A DNA stretch of 64,000 nt, taken from contig CM049308.1 of assembly GCA_026874595.1 (NCBI GenBank), positions 34,840,027 through 34,904,026 of the forward strand, written 5' to 3'. Below the pieces are notes generated by a model that did not search any database, was not told the origin of the DNA, and worked only from the letters and a program-made list of their open reading frames with translations. The position numbers and the translations under genes were made by a program. The stretch comes from Sipunculus nudus. Lineage: Eukaryota; Annelida; Sipuncula; Golfingiida; Sipunculidae. This document shows, piece by piece, positions 49,520-62,173 of this stretch. How positions within the stretch are numbered: the first letter of the stretch is position 1; each line of letters starts with the position of its first letter.

Positions 49520-50722
49520 ATGGCATCGTGGAGAAGGAAGCTGAAACTCAGCATACTCTTGGTGGCAACAGTGATTCTAATTTTCCAAATAAGGGGACCG
49601 GATGAAAGTAAAATCGAAAGTCACGCTGCAATTACGATCCCTAATTTTGAAAAGAAAGATGACAGTAACATCGTGGACTTTCCGGATCAAGGAACGGCTA
49701 CTGATATCAAACTGGTTTTGCTTTGGACTAGGTTATATAAGATTAGAGAGTGGTGGCGGGAGGGGTACTCTGGATTTTCTATGTGTCAGGAGAAACGCTG
49801 CGCTGTTACAACAGACCGTGCTCGTTTGAGTCAGAGCAATGCTGTTGTGTTCCACGTCATCGATTTGGGGAAGCCTGGTATGGCTGACATGCCCGTTAAA
49901 CGACCACCAGGACAGCTATGGGTGTTTCGCTCCCAAGAATCTCCCTACCGTGTTTACCTCGGCTCGGAGGAATTTAAGGATTTGTCTCCAATGGATGGGC
50001 TTTTTAACTTAACAATGACATATAGAGGAGACTCTGATATATCAGACACTTATGGCTGGTACAGAACAAAGCAACACAAATATGACGACCTTCCAGAGGA
50101 CCATATCAAACACAGAGTAAAAACGGCTCTCTGGTTTGTCAGTAACTGTAACCTTTCTCGGTTTTCAGCGGAGAGATTTAAATTAGTGAAACGTTTGGCA
50201 GAACGAATACCAATTGACATATACGGGAAATGTGGCGAACCAGATACTTGTGAGCATTTAGTAAAAGATCTACCTAAATGGTGGGCTTGCGAAACAGTTA
50301 CTAAAAGGAAATATAAATTCTATATCGCCTTTGAAAATTGCCGATGCAGGGAATATGTAACCGAAAAATTTTGGTGGGCATTACACCAAGGCGTGGTACC
50401 AGTAGTGATGGGAGCAAGCTATGAGGACTATGTCAAAATCGCCCCTCCAAAATCATTCATCCACGTGGACCAGTTCAAAAATATAGACAGTTTGGTGGAA
50501 TATTTGGGGTACCTGAATTTGAATGACACAGCATATGAAGAGTATTACAAATGGCGCGGAGTATACGAGATTATGATAGGACCACGTGTACCTCCATGGT
50601 GCAAGCTGTGTGAACTTCTTCACAACGAGGCCATACCCCAAAAGGTCTACAGGATATCACAGTGGTTTAACAGACAATATGACTGTCATGCAAAATACTA
50701 CAGTCCGGGGCTAGAGCTTTAA
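49520..50722 (+). CDS. Alpha-1,3-fucosyltransferase (GT10), single exon, copy 1
   Basis: The 400-aa product has type II topology: a short basic N-terminus, a membrane anchor at about residues 8-24, then a lumenal stem and catalytic domain. Family GT10 motifs are WFVSNC (205-210), DIYGKCG (233-239), the donor-binding KYKFYIAFEN (264-273) with EYVTEKFW (278-285), VPVVMG (293-298), SFIHVDQF (312-319) and the C-terminal CKLC (361-364). Such enzymes transfer fucose from GDP-fucose to GlcNAc-containing glycans in the Golgi. N-glycosylation sequons lie at 163, 211 and 335. The gene has no introns. A paralogue lies 11.6 kb downstream in the same orientation. Acceptor specificity cannot be predicted. 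No frame damage was seen. Confidence 0.92.
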   Translation: MASWRRKLKLSILLVATVILIFQIRGPDESKIESHAAITIPNFEKKDDSNIVDFPDQGTATDIKLVLLWTRLYKIREWWREGYSGFSMCQEKRCAVTTDRARLSQSNAVVFHVIDLGKPGMADMPVKRPPGQLWVFRSQESPYRVYLGSEEFKDLSPMDGLFNLTMTYRGDSDISDTYGWYRTKQHKYDDLPEDHIKHRVKTALWFVSNCNLSRFSAERFKLVKRLAERIPIDIYGKCGEPDTCEHLVKDLPKWWACETVTKRKYKFYIAFENCRCREYVTEKFWWALHQGVVPVVMGASYEDYVKIAPPKSFIHVDQFKNIDSLVEYLGYLNLNDTAYEEYYKWRGVYEIMIGPRVPPWCKLCELLHNEAIPQKVYRISQWFNRQYDCHAKYYSPGLEL

Positions 50723-50839
50723 TGTCACAGAACAACTGCACTGTGTAGGTGGTTTTTTTTTGTCATCTCAGTCTTGTCTTCAGCCAGTATTGAGAGAGGA
50801 TGCACGTGCTTCCTTTTTTGTGAAGGAATTACATCTGCC

Positions 50840-51065
50840 ACAGATTATTTTCACGCCATCAGGTCTGTCACGGGATTATATCTGTAACAGACTGTCACGG
50901 GATCATATCTTACACAGAGTGATTTGGGATTGTACCTGTCACAGAGTGTCACGGGATTATACCAGTCGCGGATTGATAACGTGTCACAGACAAAAATAAT
51001 TAAATCTGTTCCAGACTGTCATAGAATTACATCTGTCACAGACTATCATAGGATCACAGACTGAG
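50840..51065. repeat. Minisatellite of about 31 bp downstream of the first fucosyltransferase
   Basis: Repeats of ctgtcacgggattatatc + tgtcacagagtg, about seven degenerate units. They may lie in the 3' UTR. Confidence 0.75.
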
Positions 51066-51517
51066 AGTACTAATCTCATAGGCAATGGACCCTTAATTGA
51101 AAGTTTGTTAAAGATCGCTAAATGTTAAGGTATTATATGATATATCTATATAAGGACCTAATATTATAATATTGCGTTTTTGATTAATATTAAATATAAC
51201 TGGTTATTGTAAGTTACGCTATGGTTATAAGTATGTATTGCAGTAGTTATATGACTAACAGAAGCTCTGTATGTGGCTATTCAAGCGCCTAGACTGTTTC
51301 AATATGTCCCCCCACCCTTTACTGACAACAAATATTATTACGTGTGGCGGTGTAAATTTTTTTAAACATTCATTTCAATAATATAATATATATGTGTTGC
51401 ACGGTATCAATGGTTCAATTTCAAACAACGCTTGTTTCAATTGTCAGTTTCATCAGTCACCCAGGCATAAGCAGAGCTACAGTCTGACAGAACCGAAACC
51501 TTCCAGGTGTGAGTACG

Positions 51518-51866
51518 GTCTCACCCCCCCCCCCCGATATTGAGAAAAAAATGTATATATATTTGAAATGAAATATATTATTAATTAGAATAATAGACTC
51601 TGGCTCAATTTCACAGTTTACTATGAAATATTATATATATAAATTTAATAAAAATTAACATATACTTGAAACACAATACCTTTCTTTTTAAACCTTATAC
51701 TTAATTGAAATATATGTGAAATGTGTCGAATGGAAAATAAAAGATATATATATATATATATGTGTGTGTGTGTCTGTTTATAAAAAGTTATCCTAACTTT
51801 GATTACCCTCCAACGTCTGCGAGTCAACCATCCCCCCCCCCCACCCAACTTGAAGATAAATTGACG
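51518..51866. repeat. Poly-C-bounded interspersed repeat, second copy
   Basis: A C tract, then an AT-rich body with a TA/TG microsatellite, then a C tract and a tail around gaagataaattgacgcaactg. It is related to 35641-35915. Confidence 0.45.
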
Positions 51867-51933
51867 CAACTGATGACATTACAGTATCCACACCCTTTAA
51901 GCCTCGGATTGTTCTCAAGTGAATCCTTATGTT

Positions 51934-54900
51934 GTTACGGAACCTAATATCAACAGATCACGTATGCGTCATGAACACAAATTTTGTAAAGGAGATAAAA
52001 GAAAATCAGATTCTGTAACACTAGGCATTATATAATATTGTTAACAAATATTATAACTATAATTTATTCTTAAAACAACCCTAACATTACAATACACTAA
52101 TCAATACAATGGCACAGTATAACAGCAAATCAATACGATCACACAGTAAAATTAACAAAGTGCACAGTACCTGCATACCACCACTGTCACAACGATAAGT
52201 CCTTTTAAATGTATATGCTGGGTGAAAAGTCCACACAAACTCTCCCGGAGAATAACAGTCCAATGTAAAGCTATTGTAACAATCCAGAAAATAAACTTGA
52301 GACAGGCAGCACTAAATGTAAAGTGCTAGTAATAGTAGAATCCCTGAAATTACTGGATAATCGGATAGGTCAAACACGTCTGTGTCCGCTGGAATATTCT
52401 CTGCTGTCTCCCTCAGCTCTAAAACACAGCCTCTTTATATAACCTCTCGCTCCAAGCTGAGAATTTTACACTTCTCGAACAGTCTAAAGGATCTAACATA
52501 ATACACAGTAAACACGCGTTACAGGAATCATCTAGAAAAATATCGCTGTGTCTCTACATACCAGGGTCCACACGTGAGCCCGACCCGGCCAGGCGGAAAG
52601 CCCCAAGCTAGCATGACAACGAGAGTTCAACCAGTACGGATTAAACTGAGAGTGCAACTAAATCACGAGTTACGCCCGTGCCACACAATAAAAAGGGCAC
52701 CTGTTACAATGTTCTGACTACTGTCACCATTAAAGCCCCGAGAAATTGGCCAAGTAAACCCCTTAGTATGTACACACTACACAGCAACCCTCCAGGGATT
52801 ATTTCCAGCAAGATGCCCCCCCCCCCCTCAAGGCCTGGTTACATACCCCTGTAAACCTTCCCGACATTTAGAGTTTACAGTATAACTTCTTGTTCTCAAG
52901 TCAAACCTCTTAGTCTGAATAGTGCCACCAACACACTTCAGATATAGTAAACCCTTTAGCAATTAATCAATCTCCAGGTAACCGTGGAGCCAAGAGCAGT
53001 CTCAGGTAAAGCCTCCATACATTAGTACAGTTTTCAATAAAATTTCCAGATATGAATACATCTCCAGTTAAACCACCAAACATCAGGACAGTTCAGGGAA
53101 ACCATCCGGACATGGGTACAGTCTCTATGAAAACTTAAACATGAGTATACAGTCTCCATTAAAACCTTAAGACATGAGTACAGTCTCCATGACCACCTTA
53201 AAAGACCATTCTCGACATGTAGTGAGAATTAAACATACCTATAAACGGTATCTTATTTTATTTAAAAACGGAACCGGGTGTGAGACAGGATTATCGGCAT
53301 TTACGATTTACTTTGCCATTTTGAACGGCTTTTTCGTCATTTTCAAACTAGGTTAGTATGTGCTTGGGAAAACAACAACAAGCTGTGTGGGACAAAGCAG
53401 ACATTTTAGACCCGGAATTACGCGGCCGCTTTGCAACTTTCACACAATTAGGTTAGGTAGATATTATGGACCTTTTCACGTGTCGTGAGAGCAACACTAG
53501 GTTATACTCGTGTCGCGAGTGAAACGCACTGGTGGGGGGCTCTCACCTTAAGACATGAATACAGTCTCCATTAAAACCTTAAAATATGAGTATAGTCTCC
53601 TTTAAACCTTCAGACAAGGGTGCAGTCCCCATTAAAACCTTCAGATATGAGTACAGTCTCCATTAAAACCTCCGGCCATGAGTATACAGTCTCCATTTGC
53701 ACCGGATATAAGTACAGTCGACATTAAACCCTCATGGCATGAGTACATTTTCCATTAAACCCCTCCAGACATTAATACAGTCTCCATTAAACTCTCTGAA
53801 CAAGAGTTCAGTCTCTACTAACAACTCCGGACATGAGTACAGCCGCGATTAAACCCGTCGGACACGAGTACATTTTCCATTAACAACTCCGGACTTGAGT
53901 AAAATCGCCATTAAACCCGTTGGACATGAGGACATTTTCCATTAAACCCCTTCAGACATTAGTATAGTCTCCATTACAGAATTCGGACATAGTAGTCTCA
54001 ATTAAACCCTTTCAGATATGAGTACAGTCGCCATTAACTCGTCGGACATGAGCACAACTTCCATGAACACCTTTAGACATGAGTACAGTCTCCATGAACA
54101 CCTCCAGATATAAGTACAGTCTCTATTAAACTCGTTGGACATGAGTACATCTTCCATTAAATCCCGCCAGACTTGAGTTTACAGTCTCCATCAACTCATC
54201 CGGACATGAATACCATCTCCATGAACACCCTCAGACATGAGTACAGTCTCCAAAAAATTCATCAAATGAGCACAGTCTCCATGAACCGTCCGGACACGAG
54301 TACATGCAGTCTTTATTAAAACCTTCAGACATGAGCACAGTCTCGATTGAATACTCCGGACATGAGAACAGTCTCCAGTCTCGTCTCATTTTTTAGTCAA
54401 TTTCAGATTTATATACTATCCTCCTCTTCTCACACAAATATACCTGGTTACGGAACCTAATATCAACAGATCACGTATGCGTGATGAACACAAATTTTAT
54501 AATGGGGATAAAAAAAATCAGATTCTGTAACACCAGGCATTATATAATATTGTTAACAAATATTATAACCATAATTTATTCTTAAAACAACCCTTACATT
54601 ACAATACACTAAATCAATACAATTATACAGTAAAACAGCGGTATAACAAATGATCAATACAATCACACAGTAAAATAAACAATGTTCACAGTACCTGGAT
54701 ACCACCACCGTCACAACGATAATTTCTTTAAAATGTCTATGCCGGATGAAAGTCGCCACCAATCCTCTCGGAAAATAACAGTCCAATGCAAAGCTCTTGT
54801 AACAATCCAGAAAGTAAACTTGAGGCAGGCAGCATTAAATCGTATAGAGTTAGTAACAGTAGAATCCCTGAAATTACTGTATAATCGGACGGGTCCCACA

Positions 54901-55158
54901 AACTGACATACACACGTCTGTGTCCGCTGGAATCTTCTTTAACCTCTCTCTGCTCTAAAACACAGCCCCCTATTTATAACTTCTTGACCCAAGCCGATAA
55001 TTTTCCACTTCTCTAACAGTCTAAAGAATCCAACACAACCCACAGTAAACACGCGTTACAGGAATCATCGAGAAAAACATCGCTGTGCCTCTACATAATA
55101 GGGTTCACACGTGACCTCAGCCAGGCGGGAAAGCCCCAAGCTGGCATGACAACGAGAG
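51934..55158 (-). mobile_element. Block bounded by LTR-like direct repeats with a minisatellite inside
   Basis: Two homologous repeats (51934-52625 and 54448-55158, roughly 85-90% identical by eye) start gttacggaacctaatatc and end catgacaacgagag. On the minus strand each has a TATA-like box, for example TATAAATA at 54978-54971, and a U3-R-U5-like appearance. Between them are about 1.8 kb of minisatellite and no open frame. Neither a convincing primer-binding site nor a polypurine tract was found, so this may be a degenerate non-autonomous LTR element or a simple duplication. Confidence 0.45.
52850..54390. repeat. Minisatellite of about 32 bp between the LTR-like repeats
   Basis: About 35-40 degenerate units of gacatgagtacagtctcc + attaaaaccttca. 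It is interrupted at about 53205-53550 by a non-repetitive insert bordered on both sides by CACCTTAA, which could be an 8-bp duplication but also occurs in the repeat itself. Confidence 0.85.
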
Positions 55159-55159
55159 A

Positions 55160-56343
55160 TTATTTTTTTGGTATTTATCGGCTCAGTATCCGTATGGTTT
55201 GTACAGTTTGAATATAAAGCACAGTCTGTCTCAAAACCTTATTGAATCCTGCTTAATGTAAAATTCAGTTAGCGTTGCCGATCGAAAAACAGCGTTCCGA
55301 GTGGTTGCTCTCGTTTTTAACCTAAGAGCCATAAATTAGTAAATAAGTAAACAGTTACTAACATTCTAATATGTTTGGGCAGGTTGGTCGAAAACGTATG
55401 TCTGTTCAGAACCGGCGCAGTTGTTAGCCTGTAACCTTTTAAAGTAGTGTGATCACGAAGCCCTCAATTACTAAAAAAAGTGTTGATTAGTGAAGTGACG
55501 CATTTACAACTGTCGATGTCATCATCAATTCTATAAAGTTTACAGCTGGACCTACGCTATCACTGTCTCCATCACAAAGCTGCAAGTCTTAAGAAGAAGT
55601 GTTGATGTCTGGTCGAGCACGGATTATAATGCGAGTGAACATGGAGTGACCTGCTTAGCCCTATTTCTGACACGGCTGATAACGTTAATACAACCATTCG
55701 GACGTGCCAGAGAGGTTACCTTTCATAAATCACACGGGACATGCCAGAGGACCCCTTAATCTTAGACATACCTGACCTAATGAAGGCTGTCGATCGGCGG
55801 TCTCTCTATGAACCCCGGTCCCCTTATCGTGCTCACGCGAAGCTCCCCTGTTTAATGCATAGATAAATAGTCACTGCACGCGTACCTTTCTCCTTCAGAG
55901 GGCCGGGGGCTGCCAAGAGGGTTCAATCAATAAACAAGTCCTCGCCAGGGCTATACCAAGCAAAACCCAGCTCTGGATGAATAGTTCCTTCTTTCACAGA
56001 CGATGCGGCACGGGGGAGATTAAACACGGGGATGCGTGGAGGTGGTGCGAAGAGGGAAAGAAACAACTTCAAAGTTCTAAATCTTCACTTAAAGACCATC
56101 AAGTGGCTACGAATAGTGAAACCAAACAAACTACTGTAAGTTATAATACGCTGGTTGATCAAACTCGGCCGCCTGTGTCTCAGTTGCTTCGAAAACACCA
56201 CCCTAGTGGATTTTTTAATACAGAAACTTTAAATTTCCATTTATCGGTTGTTCCTGTTGTCCGGTTGTAGTCATTTGTGCATCACGTTTACCGTGGTATG
56301 TTACTGACTGTTATCCTGCGAAGGCTAGAACGACCACTTCATC
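55160..56343. other. Upstream region of the RING gene
   Basis: No separate gene was recognised. An open frame at 55977-56270 (97 codons) has no domain and lies where the 5' UTR is expected, so it is at most an upstream ORF. Confidence 0.4.
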
Positions 56344-57297
56344 ATGGGTTTAGGAGTACACCGATTTTCAGGCGTTGTTGACCAGAATTTGATCTGTAGT
56401 ATCTGCAGCTCCGTGTTTGAGGACCCTGTGCTGACACCTTGCGGACACTCTTTCTGTTTACTTTGTTTAGAGACCTGGCTGTCAAATTCTGGTGCAAACA
56501 CCTGTCCAGAATGCCGCGGTCATGTGGGCACTAACGAAGCCAGGCCTATACTGGCCATCCGTAATTTGGTATGTAACCTCAACATTCACTGTGATAACGT
56601 TTCTCGTGGTTGTAAAGTTGTGGTGAAACTCGAAAAACTGGCGCATCACCTGGAAAACTGTGGATATGTCAAAGTGAAATGTGCCGGCTGCGGGGTGGAA
56701 GTTAACCGCAGCGATCTGGCTGACCATCAGATTAACTGCGCCGCCATTGCCGCCGCCTGCGATGATGATGTCATCCCGGGAAGCGCAAGGTTTGAAACAT
56801 CTCAAGGAAGGGGGAGCGTTGAGATGTCATCCCTGTGTTATCGGGTTGCTAGTTTAGATCTACAACTAAAGCGGATGAAAAGGGATCTACAAATGGCAGA
56901 AGTACGTAACCGGACGTTGGAGCGAGAGCTAAAGAAGACACAGGAGGAACTAGAGGAGAAACGAAACGAGTTGCTGGACCAGCATTACAGTGAGTTTGAT
57001 CCTGAGTACGGCTACGGATTCAGTGCCAGTACTATCAGTCAACTAGCATGTCTTTTATCGCGGTATCTGCTGAAAAAGCCAGCTCATGTAGATCGCAATG
57101 AAGTCTTTGAATCTATTAAGCGCTGCTATGACCGTTTCGGGCGATGTGCGCACAGTGCAGAAGACGACGTTCACATGCTGGTGGCCACGGCGTACGCCAG
57201 CAACTGGTTTACGGACAGTCACAAACTCCAGTTCCATTGCTGGCTGCAGGCCATCGCGCGGCATCGCCAACAACGGTCTGGGAAGAGCGGACGCTGA
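56344..57297 (+). CDS. RING and TRAF-type zinc-finger E3 ubiquitin ligase, single exon
   Basis: The 317-aa product starts MGLGVHRFSG, like the N-termini of NRDP1/RNF41 and PDZRN-type ligases. The RING is a complete C3HC4: C18, C21, C33, H35, C38, C41, C54, C57. TRAF-type zinc-binding sequence follows at 83-132 (C83, C90, H102, C106, C113, C116, H128, C132). Residues about 165-215 form a basic/acidic coiled coil likely used for self-association. The last 95 residues (about 222-317), with DRNEVFESIKRCYDRF and DDVHMLVATAYASNWF, match no domain I know. The USP8-binding tail of NRDP1 is not apparent. RING proteins of this kind recruit an E2 enzyme to ubiquitinate substrates, but the substrate is unknown. 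The gene is intronless and lies between two fucosyltransferase genes. Confidence 0.9.
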   Translation: MGLGVHRFSGVVDQNLICSICSSVFEDPVLTPCGHSFCLLCLETWLSNSGANTCPECRGHVGTNEARPILAIRNLVCNLNIHCDNVSRGCKVVVKLEKLAHHLENCGYVKVKCAGCGVEVNRSDLADHQINCAAIAAACDDDVIPGSARFETSQGRGSVEMSSLCYRVASLDLQLKRMKRDLQMAEVRNRTLERELKKTQEELEEKRNELLDQHYSEFDPEYGYGFSASTISQLACLLSRYLLKKPAHVDRNEVFESIKRCYDRFGRCAHSAEDDVHMLVATAYASNWFTDSHKLQFHCWLQAIARHRQQRSGKSGR

Positions 57298-57602
57298 AAA
57301 TTACCCGAAACACGACAGGACATACCACTTCAGTTTATTTAAATATTTAATCCTGCGAAATTTAAAGCTGGATGATTAAAAGTTATTACAAACGGAGAAA
57401 ACAATACTGTGTGCAGCAGTGAACTACGCAAACACCGAATATGTACACTTGCTACAAAATTCGAAAGTCATGGTTATCTTGAAACATCAAAAACGAGAAA
57501 TTACGGTAATGTCGCGGGAGCTAACCTTTATCACGGTACATTCCGGTATAAAGATCTGATTTATTCTGTCTGATCTTGAGCCTCTAAAAGTTAATGGAAA
57601 CT

Positions 57603-57608
57603 AATAAA
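57603..57608 (+). terminator. Polyadenylation signal of the RING gene
   Basis: AATAAA about 305 bp after the stop codon is the first canonical signal downstream. A T/GT-rich stretch follows at 57615-57690. Confidence 0.5.
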
Positions 57609-57609
57609 A

Positions 57610-58052
57610 AGATTTGTAAGTCTGTTATGTAATTGGGGGTTTGTATATTTGTAATGTATCCGTGCTTTTGTATGTTTTGATATTATCTATGTTTCCATCA
57701 CCATGTCACATACTGTAATCCATAATGTTATTAAGTAGAGAGTATGACTGCGCATCATGTTGACAGAATTAGTTTTATATCATTTGTCTGACGTTACACA
57801 AAACGTTCCTTTGACGATAATCTCGGTCAGATATGTCACGAAAACAGCAAAGACTCAGAGCCTGTCCAAAAGTACACTGCCACGATAACCACACAGAATG
57901 AGCTTGGTTTGCTCGACCAAGCAAAAGGCCAGTAAATAATGTCAGGGTATAGCCCACCATTATAAAGGCTAAATTTTATATAAATTAGAACTAGATATTG
58001 CCTATTGACAAGGTTACTGCATGTAAGCAATGAAAGTAACCGCTATATATAT

Positions 58053-58085
<33 letters not shown>

Positions 58086-58970
58086 AATATATATATATAT
58101 TAAAGGAAAATTTACCCCGTTAAAAATCTACAAGATGTTTGAACACCTTTTTATTTCCTAGCAAAACTGTCCATATATTCCTGAATAAATGAACAAACGA
58201 ATCACTGAATATAAAATTGAAAGCACAACTCAAAAAAGAACTATTGTATATCAGGTATAGATGGGTTGAAATGACTCATCAGTTTTGTTGTGTATTTTTG
58301 TATTTTAGACTGGTTTACTTAAACTCCACCAATCATAATAACATATCAGGTTGTACGTCTGTGTATGTAGTAAAAATGCACTGTAGAGATTTGTGTTCTT
58401 GTACACATTATGTGAAGAGATACAGTCGCAAATTTGTTTTGTGTTGTCCCATCTGAAACGTGTACGTCTATAATATATGTTATGTATGCATTTATATATC
58501 AACAGTGTATTAACATATGTTTTTTATGCCGCATAAAATTCTTTTGTAGAAGGGTCTTTGTTATATATTTTTTACTTGTTTGTCGGCATCTGAAGCATAG
58601 GCTTACTTATCCTGGCAACGTTTCATTTCACTGACAGTCAAGCTGTTGTGTTGTCCCAGCAACACGTGCGTCCGCCGCTTCCTTGGTACCTGGATATAGT
58701 GAGCACGCTATGTGCACATTGTTAATGAATATTAGATTCTGATTACCGTTGAGGACTGCTTGATTATTGTCAGAGACTGTACCCTCGTCGTGATGTGTAG
58801 CGTGTCGACATGCATCAGTGGCTCAGTTCCAGTCAAGTGCTTGGGAGATCTGTACAGCTGGCTCTCAAGCCTGTCAGTCAATAAACTCACCGTCTTACCA
58901 GCAAATGTTAGCTTTTCTAAAGAGAACGCCTTCAGGACATGATATACACTTTTTCCTGAGAAGTTTCACC
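57610..58970. other. Downstream of the RING gene
   Basis: No gene was recognised. A TA microsatellite occupies 58044-58100. Confidence 0.4.
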
Positions 58971-58975
58971 AGTTA

Positions 58976-59264
58976 GGCCAAAAATATAAAAAGCACGGTT
59001 CTCAGGTACCGCCCGCGTCAATTTTAACCCCGCATCAACAATTTTTATTTTCATCTTTCAAGACGATAAAATACAATAAAGATACAATTTGGATAAGATT
59101 TCCTTTGTTATGTAGTGCTGATTAGCAAAAACTTTCTGTTATTATCATGCTTTTTTCTGATCTTATGACATTTTATCGAAACATACAAAAAAAGTAGGAA
59201 AAAAAATCGCCCGTCCGCACTGATTTCTGAAAAAAAGTGCCTTAGAACCACACCTTTTGTGGCC
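58976..59264. mobile_element. PIF/Harbinger-like MITE, copy 2
   Basis: This 289-bp relative of 21733-22056 has ends GGCCAAAAATA and TTTTGTGGCC and inner TIR motifs GGTTCT and AGAACC. It is flanked by TTA on the left and ATA on the right. The interior shares many blocks with copy 1, including atgacatttttatcgaaac (one T fewer here). Confidence 0.68.
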
Positions 59265-62160
59265 ATAAATCAAGATTAAAATCGACTTGCAAACGAAGTT
59301 ATATTTTTGCGAGATCAGGATATACGTAAAAAAGCTATATATCAGTCGCCGTTGGTGGTATTATCCACCTGGAACAACTACCTGGGAAAGGGTTGGTCTG
59401 CCATAAATAATTTCTAATTCAGACTCTGGTGCATCGGAGTAAATCATTAGCGGTGAAAATTAACCATCTGACTAATTTCTTCCCCGTGGTCAGTCACGCA
59501 ACATTCCTTGCTCTGAAGGGTCTGATGAGAACTTCTTTTGCATTGATGATGAGACCCCCAGATGTTACTTAGCAACCATTGAATTATTCATAAAAGAAAT
59601 ATTCACTGGGGATGTCTTTTGAACCCGGGGTTACGGTAATGGTGGTATTGATCTAGCAGTAACTCTCCAGCAAACATGATACCAGGCTCACAGGGTCATA
59701 AGTTTATGTTAACTATTCAGCTAAAATATCATACATATGATGAAAAAATCTGATTTTGTATTATTCTGTAATTTCTTCATTATAAAAGTTAGTAGATAAA
59801 TGTATCATCTTATCTAAACCTTTTGTTAAACCAAAATACAATTATCAATGTTCAGCAAACTGTAGATCCGTTTTTTTTATCAGGAGACCCCCAGATGTTA
59901 TGAAAATATTGATGTTTCAAATCATATCTGCAGAAACTCCTACTTCTTTCTTCGAACATACCTTTTTTGGAAACCTGGACGAAGTAAAGACCACTATAGG
60001 CTTTGTAATACAAAACTCTCCGGGACAATCATACAACTATTCATACATGGTTTCCCCATTTTACTTTGCTTACTCTCATTCTCATTTGATGCAAAAATGA
60101 GGCCAAACAACAAAAGCGTGCATGCCAGATTTCATTGATTTAACAGAGGGTTACAGGCTGTTTCTTCACTAAATGACAGGACCTTAATCGAATTTAAGAA
60201 TTAGGTGTATTTAAATATAACATGAATCTGGTGTTTAATTGTTTACTTTTATTAAACTTTTCTTTTAATCTGTGTTGACATTACTGGGCAAGCTAAGGTA
60301 TATGCTGACTAAAGTATGTGTCCTTGGATGCCCTGATACGGTCAGTGAGCGTCTCACAGGTAACTGGGGGATGTGCGAGGTGTCACCGTTCTGTAACTCC
60401 CATTATCTGGTTCAGGGCCCGGCATTACTAAACTTAGACGTCACGGGAGGTCACACCTTGCCATTTTTAGCAAGCATCAGGGCGGGTGGAATAACACCGG
60501 GATGAGAGGCAAATACCGCGTTTACTGAAGCACCGCACTCTTCAAGAGAGCGGTGTCTAGATTACACGTGTATACCGGCCATATACTCTTCATACTGTAT
60601 GGAATGAGAGAACCGGCTCTAGCATTTTCACTGCAATGCGAGGGCACCATGGAGATATAATTTATCAAAATTATACCTTATGGAGGAAGCGGCCTGGGAT
60701 TTGGTCATGTTACCATTCCATGTGACCCGAGGCGGCCTTGGCCAGACAAAGCTTGGCAACTCATCTCTTAAGCGAACGTCCAGACCGGTGATAAAATGAT
60801 CTGAATATAACGGTGAAGTTCCAGTATCTTAACTATGATCTCGACAGACATTACTGATGATATTGTCCCCTGTTTGACCGACATTTCTATAAAACATGTT
60901 TTATAAATTTGCCGTTAATGCAAGAGATAACAATAAACGTTTAATACCTATAACACAACCGGATTTAATCAAGATGCATTTAAAACTACTCCAGATTTCG
61001 CTGTAACAATCTACATTGTCAAAATATTTGAACACTATGTGAGTGGGAAACTCCCTTACCCCTCACCCTCACCAGCGCCCCCCCCCCCCCTCCTATTTTC
61101 AAATCCTGTATCCGCCCCTGGGGTTATTTTTCAACCCTATACCAGTTAACAAAGAACATAAAAACTATTCTGCATCTATATATAGAATATAGGTGTCTAC
61201 CTTCCACGGGGCCCATATCCGTAGTTTTATCTATGACGTTAGTGTATCATTTGAGTCAAGTACTCAATGAATATAAAAAAAGTTGAACATCGCTTAAATT
61301 GATTTAATTCACAATTACAGTATGATGTTATTTTCTCTTCGTTAATCCATGTTTTACATCACATATGTCCCAGGAGGACGTTACGCATCCCCTGTATACA
61401 GGCAACTAACATAGCACTGTGATGCTGGGCACCGGGCCGTGATGTTATGGCGTGGTTAAATATGTGCAGTAAGGCGTGTGGAGTTAAGTACACGTCGATT
61501 CATGCTTAACCTCACGGGGACGAGCCTGAGGACATAGTCCGGGGATGACAATACGTCTTACCCTGTAACACTTATGCCTGTATATCTGGTTACTATATTC
61601 CCAATTGTATAGGAATAATTATTATTATACAAAATCGGTTCGTCTTAAAAAAAAGAGGGCGTCGTCAGAACAGTTATGCCGTAACTGTAGCCCGGTGCAT
61701 TGTGTTTTACTGAACAACCTTGAGGACTAAACCGCGCGGGAAGGCTATATAGGAAACCAATGTCGTCTGAATAGCCCCGCACGGACGACGGTTACGCACC
61801 GTGGCGTTTCAAATGTATATTTACGTACAATAATATATATGGAAGACTGCCAAGGTTCAGTGCCGCTGCTAGTTAGATGCTTGTGTGAGATAGAGTCCCG
61901 CATGTATCGGAGTAGTCGTAACAGGTGCCGATATTATACAAGGTAAGACTTCAAACAGATTACTTCAGTTTTACGGGACGTGACGGGAAGCATGGGCAAC
62001 AAAGCTAGAAAGCTGTCATATGGATACGAATAGTGTACTCATTAGACTCAAAATGATAATCTTCCTCAAATAAAATCTGCAGCAGATCTATAAGGAGCCA
62101 CGGAAATTTGACACATTCCTGGCTTATATGGAATGCTTTGGATGTAATCTCAAGCATGCG
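59265..62160. other. Intergenic region before the second fucosyltransferase
   Basis: No gene was recognised. Short open frames at 59900-60100 and 60272-60505 lack domains and splice logic. A C tract lies near 61078. Confidence 0.4.
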
Positions 62161-62165
62161 TACGT

Positions 62166-62173
62166 TATAAAAA
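62166..62173 (+). promoter_or_regulatory. Possible TATA box of the second fucosyltransferase gene
   Basis: TATAAAAA lies about 190 bp upstream of the ATG at 62358. It would give a 5' UTR of about 160 nt if no intron intervenes. Confidence 0.35.

Noticed and set aside
53205-53550. hAT insertion with an 8-bp duplication CACCTTAA inside the minisatellite
   Set aside because: No terminal inverted repeats were found, and the 8-bp word is part of the surrounding repeat, so it is not diagnostic.
54553-54786. Short minus-strand frame in the right LTR-like repeat
   Set aside because: It is hydrophobic but not shared intact with the left copy, and it has no recognisable motif.
55977-56270. 97-codon frame upstream of the RING gene as a separate protein
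   Set aside because: It has no recognisable domain and sits where the 5' UTR is expected. At most it is an upstream ORF.
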